The notes under the pieces are model-generated. The model made no database searches and was not told the DNA's origin. It saw only the letters and a program-made list of their open reading frames with translations. Shown one piece after another: positions 1 to 9,300 of a DNA stretch of 47,939 bases (positions are counted from its first letter, which is position 1; each line of letters starts with the position of its first letter). This stretch comes from a virus. The DNA lies in IMG/VR virus record IMGVR_UViG_3300025117_000097, positions 1-47,939 of that record; one strand, 5' to 3'. The translations under genes were made by a program, and so were the position numbers.

Positions 1-303
1 ATTGATCTTGGGGTCGCGTCTCATGCAGGTGACGGTGCCCAGCTTCGCGGTCGCATTTCTTGCGGTGGCGGCGATATGACTGGTACTACTGCACTCGTAA
101 TAAAGACGGGAACCACATCCGCTGGCGCAACTGGAACAACTATTGCGACGTTGCCGATGACTCACACACAGGCAAATGCTGGATTTAATTTCAATATCCC
201 GATGGACAATCTGTTGCAGTGGGTTACGATCTCGCTTACCGGAGTAACTGCCGGTACGCTTATAACAGCGGGTCTTTCTCTGGACGTTCAGTCGAGTCTG
301 TAA
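1..303 (+). CDS. Bbp16-like capsid protein, C-terminal part of a gene split by the window ends
   Basis: The frame is open from base 1, upstream of the first ATG at 76. Joining it to 47867-47939 with the shared ATTGATC gives one protein of about 123 residues. The joined N-terminus (MLDKKLLWLDAAAYNATPT then IDLG) resembles the small Bbp16 protein encoded just after the major capsid gene in BPP-1-like podoviruses, thought to stabilise or decorate the capsid. The remainder is Thr/Gly/Ala-rich and beta-like, ending at TAA 301-303. A separate gene starting at ATG 76 is possible but lacks a clear ribosome site. The family call is from memory of the N-terminal pattern and gene order. Confidence 0.75.
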   Translation: MDLGVASHAGDGAQLRGRISCGGGDMTGTTALVIKTGTTSAGATGTTIATLPMTHTQANAGFNFNIPMDNLLQWVTISLTGVTAGTLITAGLSLDVQSSL

Positions 304-328
304 TAGCGAATAGCGTTAGATAAATCAG

Positions 329-360
329 AAACCCTAACTAGCCAACTAGTTGGGGTTTTT
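329..360 (+). terminator. Rho-independent terminator built on a CTAG palindrome
   Basis: AAACCCT + AACTAG pairs with CTAGTT + GGGGTTT around loop CCAA, one G-T wobble, and the stem runs into TTTTT at 356-360. It lies between the Bbp16-like gene and the next gene, whose AGGAGG (361-366) begins directly after the T run. Some read-through is likely, since the genes downstream are still virion genes. Confidence 0.7.
336..351. repeat. CTAG palindrome 1 (spacer ccaa), intergenic
   Basis: AACTAG-N4-CTAGTT with perfect arms, forming the core of the terminator hairpin at 329-360. Confidence 0.95.
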
Positions 361-373
361 AGGAGGAATTGGT

Positions 374-787
374 ATGAAATGTGTATGCGCGGAAGACTGT
401 TTCTTGAAACACGAAACGTCAAGACCTATCCATTATCTTCGCGGTGATGTGAAGGAGTTTGAGGAATGCCCCCAGCATTTTATAGCGGCGGCTGGTGCTG
501 TTGTAAAAGAAAAAACCAAAAGTCGTATGGTAAAGGCCGCCGTAGATGCTGGACAAGTGGATAACGCCGGGATTTTCGACTTTGCCTCGGCAACTGAAGA
601 AGTCCTCATGGCCGCTGATTACTCTCTTGAGGATCTGAAAGCTTTTGGCACAATCAACTATGCCGCGAAATTCGGAGACGACGACGACAAGACCAAGATC
701 GTCGCTAAGTTTGTTGATGCCCGGTATCGTAATTATGTTACGAATCAAGGACTTCATGCTTCCGGGGTAACGCTTAATAAATCATAA
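374..787 (+). CDS. Hypothetical virion-cluster protein, 137 aa
   Basis: No domain recognised. ATG 374 is chosen because AGGAGG at 361-366 is correctly spaced from it; the frame is open further upstream only through the terminator hairpin. The N-terminus is Cys-rich (C3, C5, C9) and reads like phage proteins that place a conserved D-C-F and Y-x-R-G-D-x-x-E-F near the start. The middle is helical and charged, with a run of four Asp. It sits between the capsid decoration gene and the tail tube gene, so a head-completion or minor head role is an inference from position. It ends in TAA. Confidence 0.8.
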   Translation: MKCVCAEDCFLKHETSRPIHYLRGDVKEFEECPQHFIAAAGAVVKEKTKSRMVKAAVDAGQVDNAGIFDFASATEEVLMAADYSLEDLKAFGTINYAAKFGDDDDKTKIVAKFVDARYRNYVTNQGLHASGVTLNKS

Positions 788-803
788 TCGTAGGTAATTC
801 GAC

Positions 804-1424
804 ATGCCGACACCAGTTGAAATATGCAACATCGCGTTAATTATGATAGGGGCAGATGAGATAAGGGACTTTGACAAGTCTACTAAAAGACATCGGGCTT
901 GTGAGACGATGTATAACCATCTATTGCCGACTCTTCTAATAACGCATGACTGGTCCTTCGCAAGGGAAGTCGAGCCGTTGCGTCTTCTTGCTGATGGTAT
1001 TCCGAATGAATATGGAACCCCCTATGAGATTCCTGTTGAATGCCTACGGCCAATAGATGTTCTTCCTATTGGTCACGGCCAGAAATGGGAGGTAATAGGG
1101 GGCTACATATACACAAATACCTCTTCACCAAGTTTGAAGTACACAAAAAAGATAACGAACTATTCAAAGTTCAGTACCCCGTTTGTTAACGCTTTGGCTT
1201 TTGCCATAGCTGCCGCCATAGCGCCATCCATAAAACAAAATGAAAAATTCGAAAAAGGTATCGAAACAAAAGCAGCGATTGCACTTGCTGAAGCGCAAGA
1301 GGCTGATGCTCAGATAGGCAATGAGCATAGACATCCAGACACTGATCCGGACAATGACACTTTTGTAAACCCTGACGGAACTGACGCTTTAGGGTTGTTG
1401 GAGCCAAACAATGGGAACTCATAG
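804..1424 (+). CDS. Tail tubular protein A-like (T7 gp11-like), 206 aa
   Basis: The opening (P-x-x-V-E-I-C-N-I-A-L, then G-A-D-E-I with a following R-A-C-E-x-M-Y) is the typical start of podovirus tail tubular protein A (T7 gp11 family), which forms the ring joining portal to nozzle. A W-S-F-A-R motif and a Y-x-x-P-x-E-C-L-R-P segment follow, as in that family, and the size is usual (about 200 aa). The C-terminus is acidic. It ends in TAG and overlaps the next gene by 14 bases, consistent with coupled translation of the two tail-tube proteins. Confidence 0.85.
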   Translation: MPTPVEICNIALIMIGADEIRDFDKSTKRHRACETMYNHLLPTLLITHDWSFAREVEPLRLLADGIPNEYGTPYEIPVECLRPIDVLPIGHGQKWEVIGGYIYTNTSSPSLKYTKKITNYSKFSTPFVNALAFAIAAAIAPSIKQNEKFEKGIETKAAIALAEAQEADAQIGNEHRHPDTDPDNDTFVNPDGTDALGLLEPNNGNS

Positions 1425-3210
1425 GCTGAAAAGAAACTTCACAGGGGGAGAGCTTTCTGATATATTGCTTGGTCAGATTGAAAACGACCGATATAAATAC
1501 GGCTGCCGAAGACTTAAAAACATGATAGTTCGCCCTCAAGGTCCAGTATCAAGGAGAGAGGGCTTTCAATTTATATACGATCTGACATCCCTTATCGGTA
1601 CTTATGGGATGGCCGTAAAGCCACGTATAATACCGTTCGAGTATGACAAAGATAATGCGTATAGCCTTGTGTTCTTTTACAGCACAAATACAAGCGTAAC
1701 GACAACAAGGGTTGTATTTGCTACAGGGACCGGACTCGTCGAAGATCCGACATCCCCTGGCGACCCATACATCTATGAATTTACCGGAACGTTTGAGCTT
1801 GAGAAGATGGTTTGCAAACAATCCGCTGACATATTATTTATCGTTCAACCGAATCGTGTACCCATAGAGTTTAAACGGTTAGACCATGACGAATGGTCCG
1901 CGAACGAAATCTCTTTTACAAGTATGCCCTCTGATTGGAACGCCACGGACGGGTATCCTCAATTTGTAGATTTCTACGAACAAAGGATGGTTTTCGCGTC
2001 TACTCTCGAAAGACCGCAAACGGTATGGTTCTCTAAGTCGGGGGACTTTTTCAATTTCGGTGTAAGCTCGCCAATTGTGGCTTCCGATGCTGTTACTCTT
2101 ACCATGGATAGCGGCACTCAGAACAAGATCCGATGGACGAACACAACTAAGCAACTACTGCTTGGTACTCTCGGGGATGAGTGGTCTATAGCGGGGAGTG
2201 GCTACGAGCCTTTGTCGTTTTCATCGAATAGAACGTCCAGGCATACGAATGTCGGAAGTGAGAAGATAAACGCCCTGATGATAAACAACGTAACACTGTT
2301 TATCGAAAAACATGGCCGCAGGGTCAATCAATTTGTTTTTGACTTCAACTCTGATACCTACGATACCGTTGACTTGTCGGTACTCGCCCCACATATGACT
2401 GATAACAATTCTATCATATCTTGGGCTTATCAACAGTCCCCTTACGGCATAGTATGGTGCATTCGAGACGATGGCGCTATGATCGCCCTGACGTTCAAGA
2501 GGGAGCATAAGGTAGCTGGCTGGCACTTCCATGAAACGGACGGAAAGTTCCTCACTGTTGGCTGCACCCCCGGCTCAAGAGAAGACGATATTTGGGTTGT
2601 CGTTGAGCGGACGATTGATGATAATGTGGTCTGGTACATTGAGAAAAAGGCACCTGAGTACAAGAGCGATTCTATTCTCGATGCGTACTTTCTTGACAGC
2701 CACATAGTATACGATGGTGCATCTGCGACCACGATAACAGGACTCGAACACCTTGAAGGAGAGACAGTTAGCATCCTGGCTAATGGCGGTGTAATGGCTG
2801 ATAGGGTTGTTGAGCTTGGGGCCATAACTCTTGACTATGCTGTAGAAAAGGCTGTCATCGGATTTAAATACGAATCAATACTCGAACCTACTTTACTCGA
2901 TATAAACATGATCGACGGAACACGAATCGGGAGGGTCCAACGGATAACGAAAGTTGATGCGTACATCTATAAATCTATTTTGTTTGAGTATGGTCGTTAT
3001 GATGATTCTGGTAATACTATTGTTACCGAAGAGCTTCCATTTATGTATCCGTCGAATATTACGGGGCAACAAATCCCCCTATTTACTGGGAACAAAGAGT
3101 TTGACTTCCCCGAAGGATACGACCCGGAAACTAGGTTACTAGTTAGACAGATCAAGCCGCTACCCCTCACAGTAATAATGCTAACTGATACAGTGGAGAC
3201 ATACGGATAA
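1411..3210 (+). CDS. Tail tubular protein B-like (T7 gp12-like nozzle), 599 aa
   Basis: The N-terminus (N-F-T-G-G-E-L-S, then R-L-K-N-M-I-V-R-P-Q-G and R-R-E-G) is characteristic of podovirus nozzle or tail tubular protein B relatives. The family forms the distal tail tube through which DNA passes. Later segments (V-D-F-Y-E-Q-R-M-V-F-A, W-F-S-K-S-G-D-F-F-N-F) are also typical. It starts at ATG 1411 with GGAG upstream and overlaps the tail tubular A gene by 14 bases. CTAG palindrome 2 is embedded near the C-terminus. TAA overlaps the next ATG. Confidence 0.85.
   Translation: MGTHRLKRNFTGGELSDILLGQIENDRYKYGCRRLKNMIVRPQGPVSRREGFQFIYDLTSLIGTYGMAVKPRIIPFEYDKDNAYSLVFFYSTNTSVTTTRVVFATGTGLVEDPTSPGDPYIYEFTGTFELEKMVCKQSADILFIVQPNRVPIEFKRLDHDEWSANEISFTSMPSDWNATDGYPQFVDFYEQRMVFASTLERPQTVWFSKSGDFFNFGVSSPIVASDAVTLTMDSGTQNKIRWTNTTKQLLLGTLGDEWSIAGSGYEPLSFSSNRTSRHTNVGSEKINALMINNVTLFIEKHGRRVNQFVFDFNSDTYDTVDLSVLAPHMTDNNSIISWAYQQSPYGIVWCIRDDGAMIALTFKREHKVAGWHFHETDGKFLTVGCTPGSREDDIWVVVERTIDDNVVWYIEKKAPEYKSDSILDAYFLDSHIVYDGASATTITGLEHLEGETVSILANGGVMADRVVELGAITLDYAVEKAVIGFKYESILEPTLLDINMIDGTRIGRVQRITKVDAYIYKSILFEYGRYDDSGNTIVTEELPFMYPSNITGQQIPLFTGNKEFDFPEGYDPETRLLVRQIKPLPLTVIMLTDTVETYG
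3129..3144. repeat. CTAG palindrome 2 (spacer gtta), coding
   Basis: AACTAG-N4-CTAGTT inside the nozzle gene, read as Thr-Arg-Leu-Leu-Val. Confidence 0.95.
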
Positions 3211-4310
3211 TGAGAGTTTCAGATATCTATTCATCGGCACCAATGCCCGATGTGTCAAATGTCATGGGGATCGTGTTGTGCTCACTGATGGCCGCTGTAT
3301 TTGTTCTTCATTGGGCACCCGTAGTTATGGCTGTTGTTGCGGCTGCTAGCGCCATATATAGTGGTGTATCAGGGAGTAACGCTGCAAAGAGAAACGCTAA
3401 TGCTTCGCGAATGGCCGCTGTAGCAACAGCAAGAAGTATATATGAAACAGGCTATTACAACTCACAGGCCATATTAAAGTCTCAATTCTTCAACAATCAA
3501 TTGTCCGCTAAACTGGTGCAAATGAATGTTGAAAGCAATTGGGATGTAACGATGTATAACGCTGACTTGCGTATGCTTGTTGGTGATTATAACGCAAAGG
3601 TAAGAGAGAAAGAGGCTTTCGATATCTGGCAAGCTGCTGAACTTGACGTTACACAAGTTGAGAACGCGGGAGAGCAAGTCAAAGGAAATATCCTGGCATC
3701 ATACGGGGCTTCCGGCGCTCAGATAAACTCTACTGATTCCGTGGCCGACGCGATGATTGACGCTGAAACTCAGGTTGAGTTTGAGAAGTTTATCATTCGC
3801 TATGGTGCAGACATAAGAGCCAACCACGTTAAGAATGAAGCCGCCCGCTCAAGATGGGACGGGTACATGGCGGCTCAACAGTTGATCTATGAGGGCGGAA
3901 TGTCGAATATAAACGCACTCGTAAATACTGGTGTTCGTATGGTAGGAAGCACCATTCAGAGTAGCATTGACGCAAGCATGGTATACAACAATGCCGTTCG
4001 GGGTGCTAACTCTGCATTCTCAGGAGGACAGATTCAAGCGTCACAATATAACGCCCAAGCAAGCCAGCTAATGGCTAGCGGATTTGTTTCTGCTGCTGGT
4101 GCTGCGATATCTGCTTACTTGGGCGCTGGTGGAACTGTTGGGGGCGGTGGAACAACGGCACAACCAATAGCAAATGTTAGATCTTCCGGGGCATCATATA
4201 ATAGCATGTATACCTCTCCTGGCAATACCCAGTATGGGAACTATAGCGCCAGCCTTTATGGTAATGGCTCGCAAAGATCCGCATATACAGCTTCACTCTT
4301 TGAAAATTAA
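3210..4310 (+). CDS. Internal virion (core) protein, gp14-like, 366 aa
   Basis: Ala-rich protein with a hydrophobic N-terminal stretch (about residues 19-50), then long Ala/Asn/Gln-rich helices. Lengths, order and composition match the gp14-type internal core or DNA-ejection proteins of podoviruses, which pass into the cell envelope during infection. The C-terminal 90 residues are Gly/Ser/Tyr/Gln-rich and low in complexity. It starts at ATG 3210 in TAATG, coupled to the nozzle gene. The role is inferred from order and composition; no enzymatic motif was seen. Confidence 0.7.
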   Translation: MRVSDIYSSAPMPDVSNVMGIVLCSLMAAVFVLHWAPVVMAVVAAASAIYSGVSGSNAAKRNANASRMAAVATARSIYETGYYNSQAILKSQFFNNQLSAKLVQMNVESNWDVTMYNADLRMLVGDYNAKVREKEAFDIWQAAELDVTQVENAGEQVKGNILASYGASGAQINSTDSVADAMIDAETQVEFEKFIIRYGADIRANHVKNEAARSRWDGYMAAQQLIYEGGMSNINALVNTGVRMVGSTIQSSIDASMVYNNAVRGANSAFSGGQIQASQYNAQASQLMASGFVSAAGAAISAYLGAGGTVGGGGTTAQPIANVRSSGASYNSMYTSPGNTQYGNYSASLYGNGSQRSAYTASLFEN

Positions 4311-4321
4311 CAGGTGACAAC

Positions 4322-6313
4322 ATGGCAAGCGTACCTGAATTAGAAGGAACGATACTGACTGAAGGGATTGGGACCGGAAGAGGAACACGGTTTGCGACAC
4401 CTATGGTCAATAGGAAGCTGGAAACTGGTGGCGGGGAGCGTGGTATACAAGGCGGACGCGGAGAACTGTCGGGACGAGCTACCATATCAGTTGATCCATT
4501 CGCTGCTGATACGCGCCCAAGAATGCTGAATCCTCTTGAGACAAAGCCTGTTATAACCAATGGCTCTGGACCATCGCCGGAGTCTATCAGGAGCCTCGGT
4601 GAGAACATAACAAGAGCGACATTCAGCTACATAGATAAAGTTGATGACCTTAAAGCTGATGAAGCTGTTCTTGCGTACAACGACTTTGCCAGAACGCAAT
4701 TCTTTGGTGACGATAAGAACGCCGGACTATACGGACTGAAAGGAGAGGCGGCTGTATCATCCAGAGAAGACTACTTTAGCTCTATTGACTCTAAGCTTGC
4801 TGAGGTTGCCAAAGGACTCGAACCCCGCGTAAGGCAAAAAGCTCTTGCAAGGCTTGCCGGTATACGTGACACCGCTCTTAATAGGGCGGCAAGCCATATA
4901 GCCGGGGAGCAAAAGGAATGGGAAAAACAGGTTCAAATGGCGAAGATTGACGACATCGCCAGAGAGTTAACCTTTGACTATTCTAACGCAGAGGGACTGA
5001 AAGATGCCCTGGCTGGGGTATTTGGCCCGAACATTGACGGGGCAAAAGATGCGTGGGACTCTGTTGTTATTCAAGCTCTGCATTCGAACTACATCGAAGC
5101 ATACAAGTCAACCAAGAAGGACGGACAACCCGGAACAGGGGTTGAAGCCGCTAAGTTGTTTCAGAAAACGGTTGGTGATACCATATCAGTAAAGGCGAAA
5201 AATGCAATCGACGAATACATACAGGCGCAAGAGTCCCATGAAGAGACTGCAAAGCGCTCGGCTGAGGCTGACAGCAAACGTCAAAAGAATGAAGCCCTTG
5301 ATAAGATTTACGATCAAGTTATTGACGCATTTGATGAAGATCCGACCTTGATTCAATCCAAGGCTGACATATACAACGTAGCACCGGCCTTCGCTGAGGA
5401 TGGACAAGGTAGACACGCTAGGGCACTATGGCGTTATGTAAGTGCGGAACGGAAAAGAAATGCAGGGGAAGGTCTTCAAGAGAAGAGAGAGGATTTCTAT
5501 GTTGATGTTGTCATTCCAATGCGCGAAAAAGGAGAAGTGTTTCCAGACGAAGCCACCTTCTCAGAAGCCGCCATGGATTATGGGATATCAGATAGAAGGA
5601 CTTTGCGTCCGATATGGCGCGAAATGAAAGAGCGGCTTACGGAAGACAAGAGAACGCTCAATACACATTACAAGAATACCCTCAAGGGGTTAAAGCAAGA
5701 GTTCATGGGGGCCGATATGGATATACCACGGCCTGGACCAAATGCAGACGAGAAAGAGATACGTGCATATGAAAGAGCCGTGTTTCTTGAGTCGGCAAAA
5801 GCTCAGACGAAAAAGCAAGAGCCTCAAATACTCAAGGATCTCAAAGGAGAGATAACCGCGATATACCTTGATAAGGACAAAACTCCTGCACAGGCGGCGC
5901 TTGATATTGACAAGCATATAGAATCGAGACTGCTTGCAGCGGGAGCGAGTAAAGAGGCTGCAAACATGCACAGCCTCAGAGCGCTTGCGGAGCAGTATCG
6001 TTTCCAAACGTATGTTGGAGAATTGCAAGCAAGAGAAACCGAAGACAATAGCGGGGATGTAGTGCAGCCACAACCATTGCCAAGCGACCTTTCTACACTT
6101 GAACGCAGTTCACTTGCAAACGGGTATAAGCTTCCGCCATCGGAGAAGTCGAAAAATAAGATAATAGCCGCTGCAAAGAAAGCTGGCATCGAAAACGTTG
6201 AGTTTGTCGATAACCTGGAAATCGACGGGGAAGCCTTTACAGGATATGTTGGCCTTGTAAAACAAGCTGATGGATCTTACGCTCAAAAACGATTAGGGAT
6301 TCGTCCAAAATGA
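4322..6313 (+). CDS. Internal virion protein (core/ejection), 663 aa
   Basis: No catalytic motif recognised. Strongly charged, helical protein; residues about 120-340 look like coiled coil. Position between a gp14-like and a very large internal protein fits the gp15-like ejection protein of T7-type phages. It begins at ATG 4322 after AGGTGA. Its TGA overlaps the next ATG (ATGA at 6310), so translation of the two core proteins is probably coupled. Confidence 0.65.
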   Translation: MASVPELEGTILTEGIGTGRGTRFATPMVNRKLETGGGERGIQGGRGELSGRATISVDPFAADTRPRMLNPLETKPVITNGSGPSPESIRSLGENITRATFSYIDKVDDLKADEAVLAYNDFARTQFFGDDKNAGLYGLKGEAAVSSREDYFSSIDSKLAEVAKGLEPRVRQKALARLAGIRDTALNRAASHIAGEQKEWEKQVQMAKIDDIARELTFDYSNAEGLKDALAGVFGPNIDGAKDAWDSVVIQALHSNYIEAYKSTKKDGQPGTGVEAAKLFQKTVGDTISVKAKNAIDEYIQAQESHEETAKRSAEADSKRQKNEALDKIYDQVIDAFDEDPTLIQSKADIYNVAPAFAEDGQGRHARALWRYVSAERKRNAGEGLQEKREDFYVDVVIPMREKGEVFPDEATFSEAAMDYGISDRRTLRPIWREMKERLTEDKRTLNTHYKNTLKGLKQEFMGADMDIPRPGPNADEKEIRAYERAVFLESAKAQTKKQEPQILKDLKGEITAIYLDKDKTPAQAALDIDKHIESRLLAAGASKEAANMHSLRALAEQYRFQTYVGELQARETEDNSGDVVQPQPLPSDLSTLERSSLANGYKLPPSEKSKNKIIAAAKKAGIENVEFVDNLEIDGEAFTGYVGLVKQADGSYAQKRLGIRPK

Positions 6314-9300
6314 AAGATATAGATGTATTCGCAATTCCTGACAGTATGCCGAATGATGCTGCAACGGCTATACCACATATGCAACCTGAAGAGGCTGACG
6401 AGGTTCTGAATAGCTTCAGCGATGACTTTGAAATAGTACCAATTGACAGTGGTGCCCCAACGGATACCGAGCAATTTCAAGCTATGCCAGAGCAACCAGT
6501 AGCGGTTACGTCCGCGCCTGATACTGGCCTTGAAAACTTTCGTGATTCATTTGACGCTGCTGTCGCAAAAGAGATCGAGAATACAGAAACGCAACCATTG
6601 GCAACTAGTAGCCTAGTTGAGCCGGTTGGACCTATCCCTGAAGACGCGCCAGTAATAACCCATATCAGCGGAGAGAAGACGGTCGAAGAACTGACTAAAC
6701 TCACCGCTGCAAGGGAGAAGTGGGACTACTTACTTCAAGGTGCTTGGCAAATGTCCGTTACTGGGTCCGTACTTCGCGGAACGTTCGAGATGGAACTTGA
6801 CAAGAACATGGAGGAAAGCCTTAACTTCAAAGATAAGATGACTCGCTTTGCTTTGTCCATGGGGCCAGACTTATGGCTGTTTGGCTTAGGCGCTGCAATA
6901 CCAAAAATTGGTAGCGCTGCACTGGCAAGACTTCCGCAAGCCACTAGAAGTCTTCCTATAATTCAGACCCTAGCGAAAGAGGCTGCACCTATAGAAAAGT
7001 CAATGGCTTCCTTTGGATTCTTCGAAGGCATCCGTCAGATGTATATGAACAAGCTTAAAGCTCAAGGTGAAGGTGATGGAAAAGCCGACTTTGTAGAGCT
7101 TGTTGGTGATGTGTTCATTTCCGCTATAAAGGGATCTGCTACAGGTGCAGCGTTGGGGAAAGGCCACCAAATTCGTAGCTCAATAATGGCCGCTTCTGAG
7201 AACGCTCTAGCAGGAACAGCTAAAGCAACAGCAACATTGATCCCTGAAGCGTCTGCTATAGCGCTACTTCAATCACAACTGCATACCCCTGGCGTACTTC
7301 CCACACTGGAAGACTTCGCGCTTGCTGCTGGTATGATTTTTGGGTTTGAGAGTTTCGGTCATGTAAGAAGACTTGTTGGTAGCATGAAAAGCGGAGTTGT
7401 GCCGCCTGAAGTTCAGCAAGTTATGGACTACTATGTTCGCAATGGTGTTCATCCCGATACTCTCACCCATGATATGCTTTCAAACGTAAGCGTAATGGAA
7501 GATGTTTCCAACGTCCTGAACGAGGGGAGGATACGCATATACGAGATCGACGGAGGGGTAAAACCTGAAATCCATCCAATGGTTGATGAAGTACGGAAAG
7601 CATATCAGGAGGCAAAGAAACCTGTCATGCCTGAAGCTGAACAACCAACGGGCGAAGCTGCAACAGGTCCAGAGGTATTGGAAGCGAAACCTGCACCTGG
7701 AACACCGACCGGAGCGATAACGGCGCAACAGCCTATTCCGCTCCCAAAAGTTCCAGGAATTGAATTTCCTATGCAGTTGTATGCAGGGGAGGTTGTCGAT
7801 ATTATAACACTCCCTGATGGACGAAAAGTCGCTGTACCTACGCATCCAAGCAGAGAGCTTGCTATGTCAGAACATGGCAAGATGGACAGTGCTATGGCTG
7901 TCATTCTTGGGAGCGAGATCCTGAAAGGTATAAAGATAAGAGCAGACAGTCCGGAAACCATAAAACGGAACATTGGCAAAGACACTGTACTTGGATATTT
8001 TTCTCCCCCTGAGTTAGGAAGTAAACTTGCAGAGGTTGAGTTAGCCAAGAGAATACAGAGCGTGAACCGAGCATATAACAAAGCTGTGCGAACAAATGAC
8101 GCAACGAGAGAATCCGCGCTGGCACAAGAGCTTTCCGCGCTCAACGAAAAGATGACGGAAGTTCAGCAAGAGGGGCTTAAAAGCCATAGGGCTTCAGTTG
8201 TTATAAGCAAGATCCTCGGTCAGGCCACCCCCGGCGCTCAACTTGGAACCATACTGCATGAGATAGGTCATGTTTTATCCTACTCCGTCGATCAGTGGAA
8301 CCTTGGGAACTCTCCTGGCGTGTCCTCGTTGTTCTTCAGAACGATGTCGGGATATCCACATCTAATGCAGAGCATTATGGACTTTGCGAATGCAAATCAT
8401 CTTAACTATGCTCAGGTCGAAGCTGAAGCAAAGCTGCTTAGTAGGCTATGGCGCCCTGTATCCGACGCTGCTTTATCTCAAAATCCGGAGTATGCGAACT
8501 ATAGAAACGCTGGCGCTGAGATAATTGCCGACGTTGTTAGCGTAAGCCTTCACAGGCCAGACATTATCCAACAGTACGCACCCTCGCTTCACAAGGCTAT
8601 GGAGCATTTCTATGAAGCCCACCCTGAAGCAAAGGCCCGCGTTGATGGCATGAACGAGATGATGCGAACGGGCGATGAGATCAATGCTGTTATCGAGGCT
8701 TACAAATCTTCGTTTGCCACTGAAGAACAGATGCTCAGGGCAAAGAGAGACATCGATTCAGTGCAGCTTGCAAGACGTACAACCTCTGGCGTATCGAAGA
8801 TGTTCGGCATGATGTTCGATACATTTCAGCCGTTGTGGGATGCAGCCAAAATACCTCTTCGCTTGCAGAACATGATTCAGCGATACCAGTTTCGGGCCAC
8901 GGTAAAGCAGGGATATATATCCCAACTAGACAACCTAGTTACTAAGCCACTGAGGAAGCTCGGGCTTACTAACGAGGAAATCGGGATATTACTTCAGAGT
9001 AGGCGTATAGCGCTTGACCCTGATAGGGCGAACATCTTTAACACCCTGGCAACTGATCCGATGAAGGCTGCTGAAGCCTACGATAGACTTGCAGCCAGAG
9101 ATCCTGCACAGATAAATGCTCTACTTAGCAACTTTCACGAAGTGAGGAAAGCTACCATACTGAAGGAATATGCAAAGTCAGGGTTGTATGGGGATGACTT
9201 TCTTGAAACGATAATGGACAACGATGTATACGCAAGATTCTCAAGCCTTGACCATTTTGAGAAGTGGCTTGAAGAGGGGCGTTATAGCTTGTCAGAGAAT

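Noticed and set aside
419-757. Antisense ORF of 112 codons opposite the 137-aa gene
   Set aside because: No ribosome site, opposite to the operon, fully inside a better-supported gene; similar long antisense frames over other genes were treated the same way.
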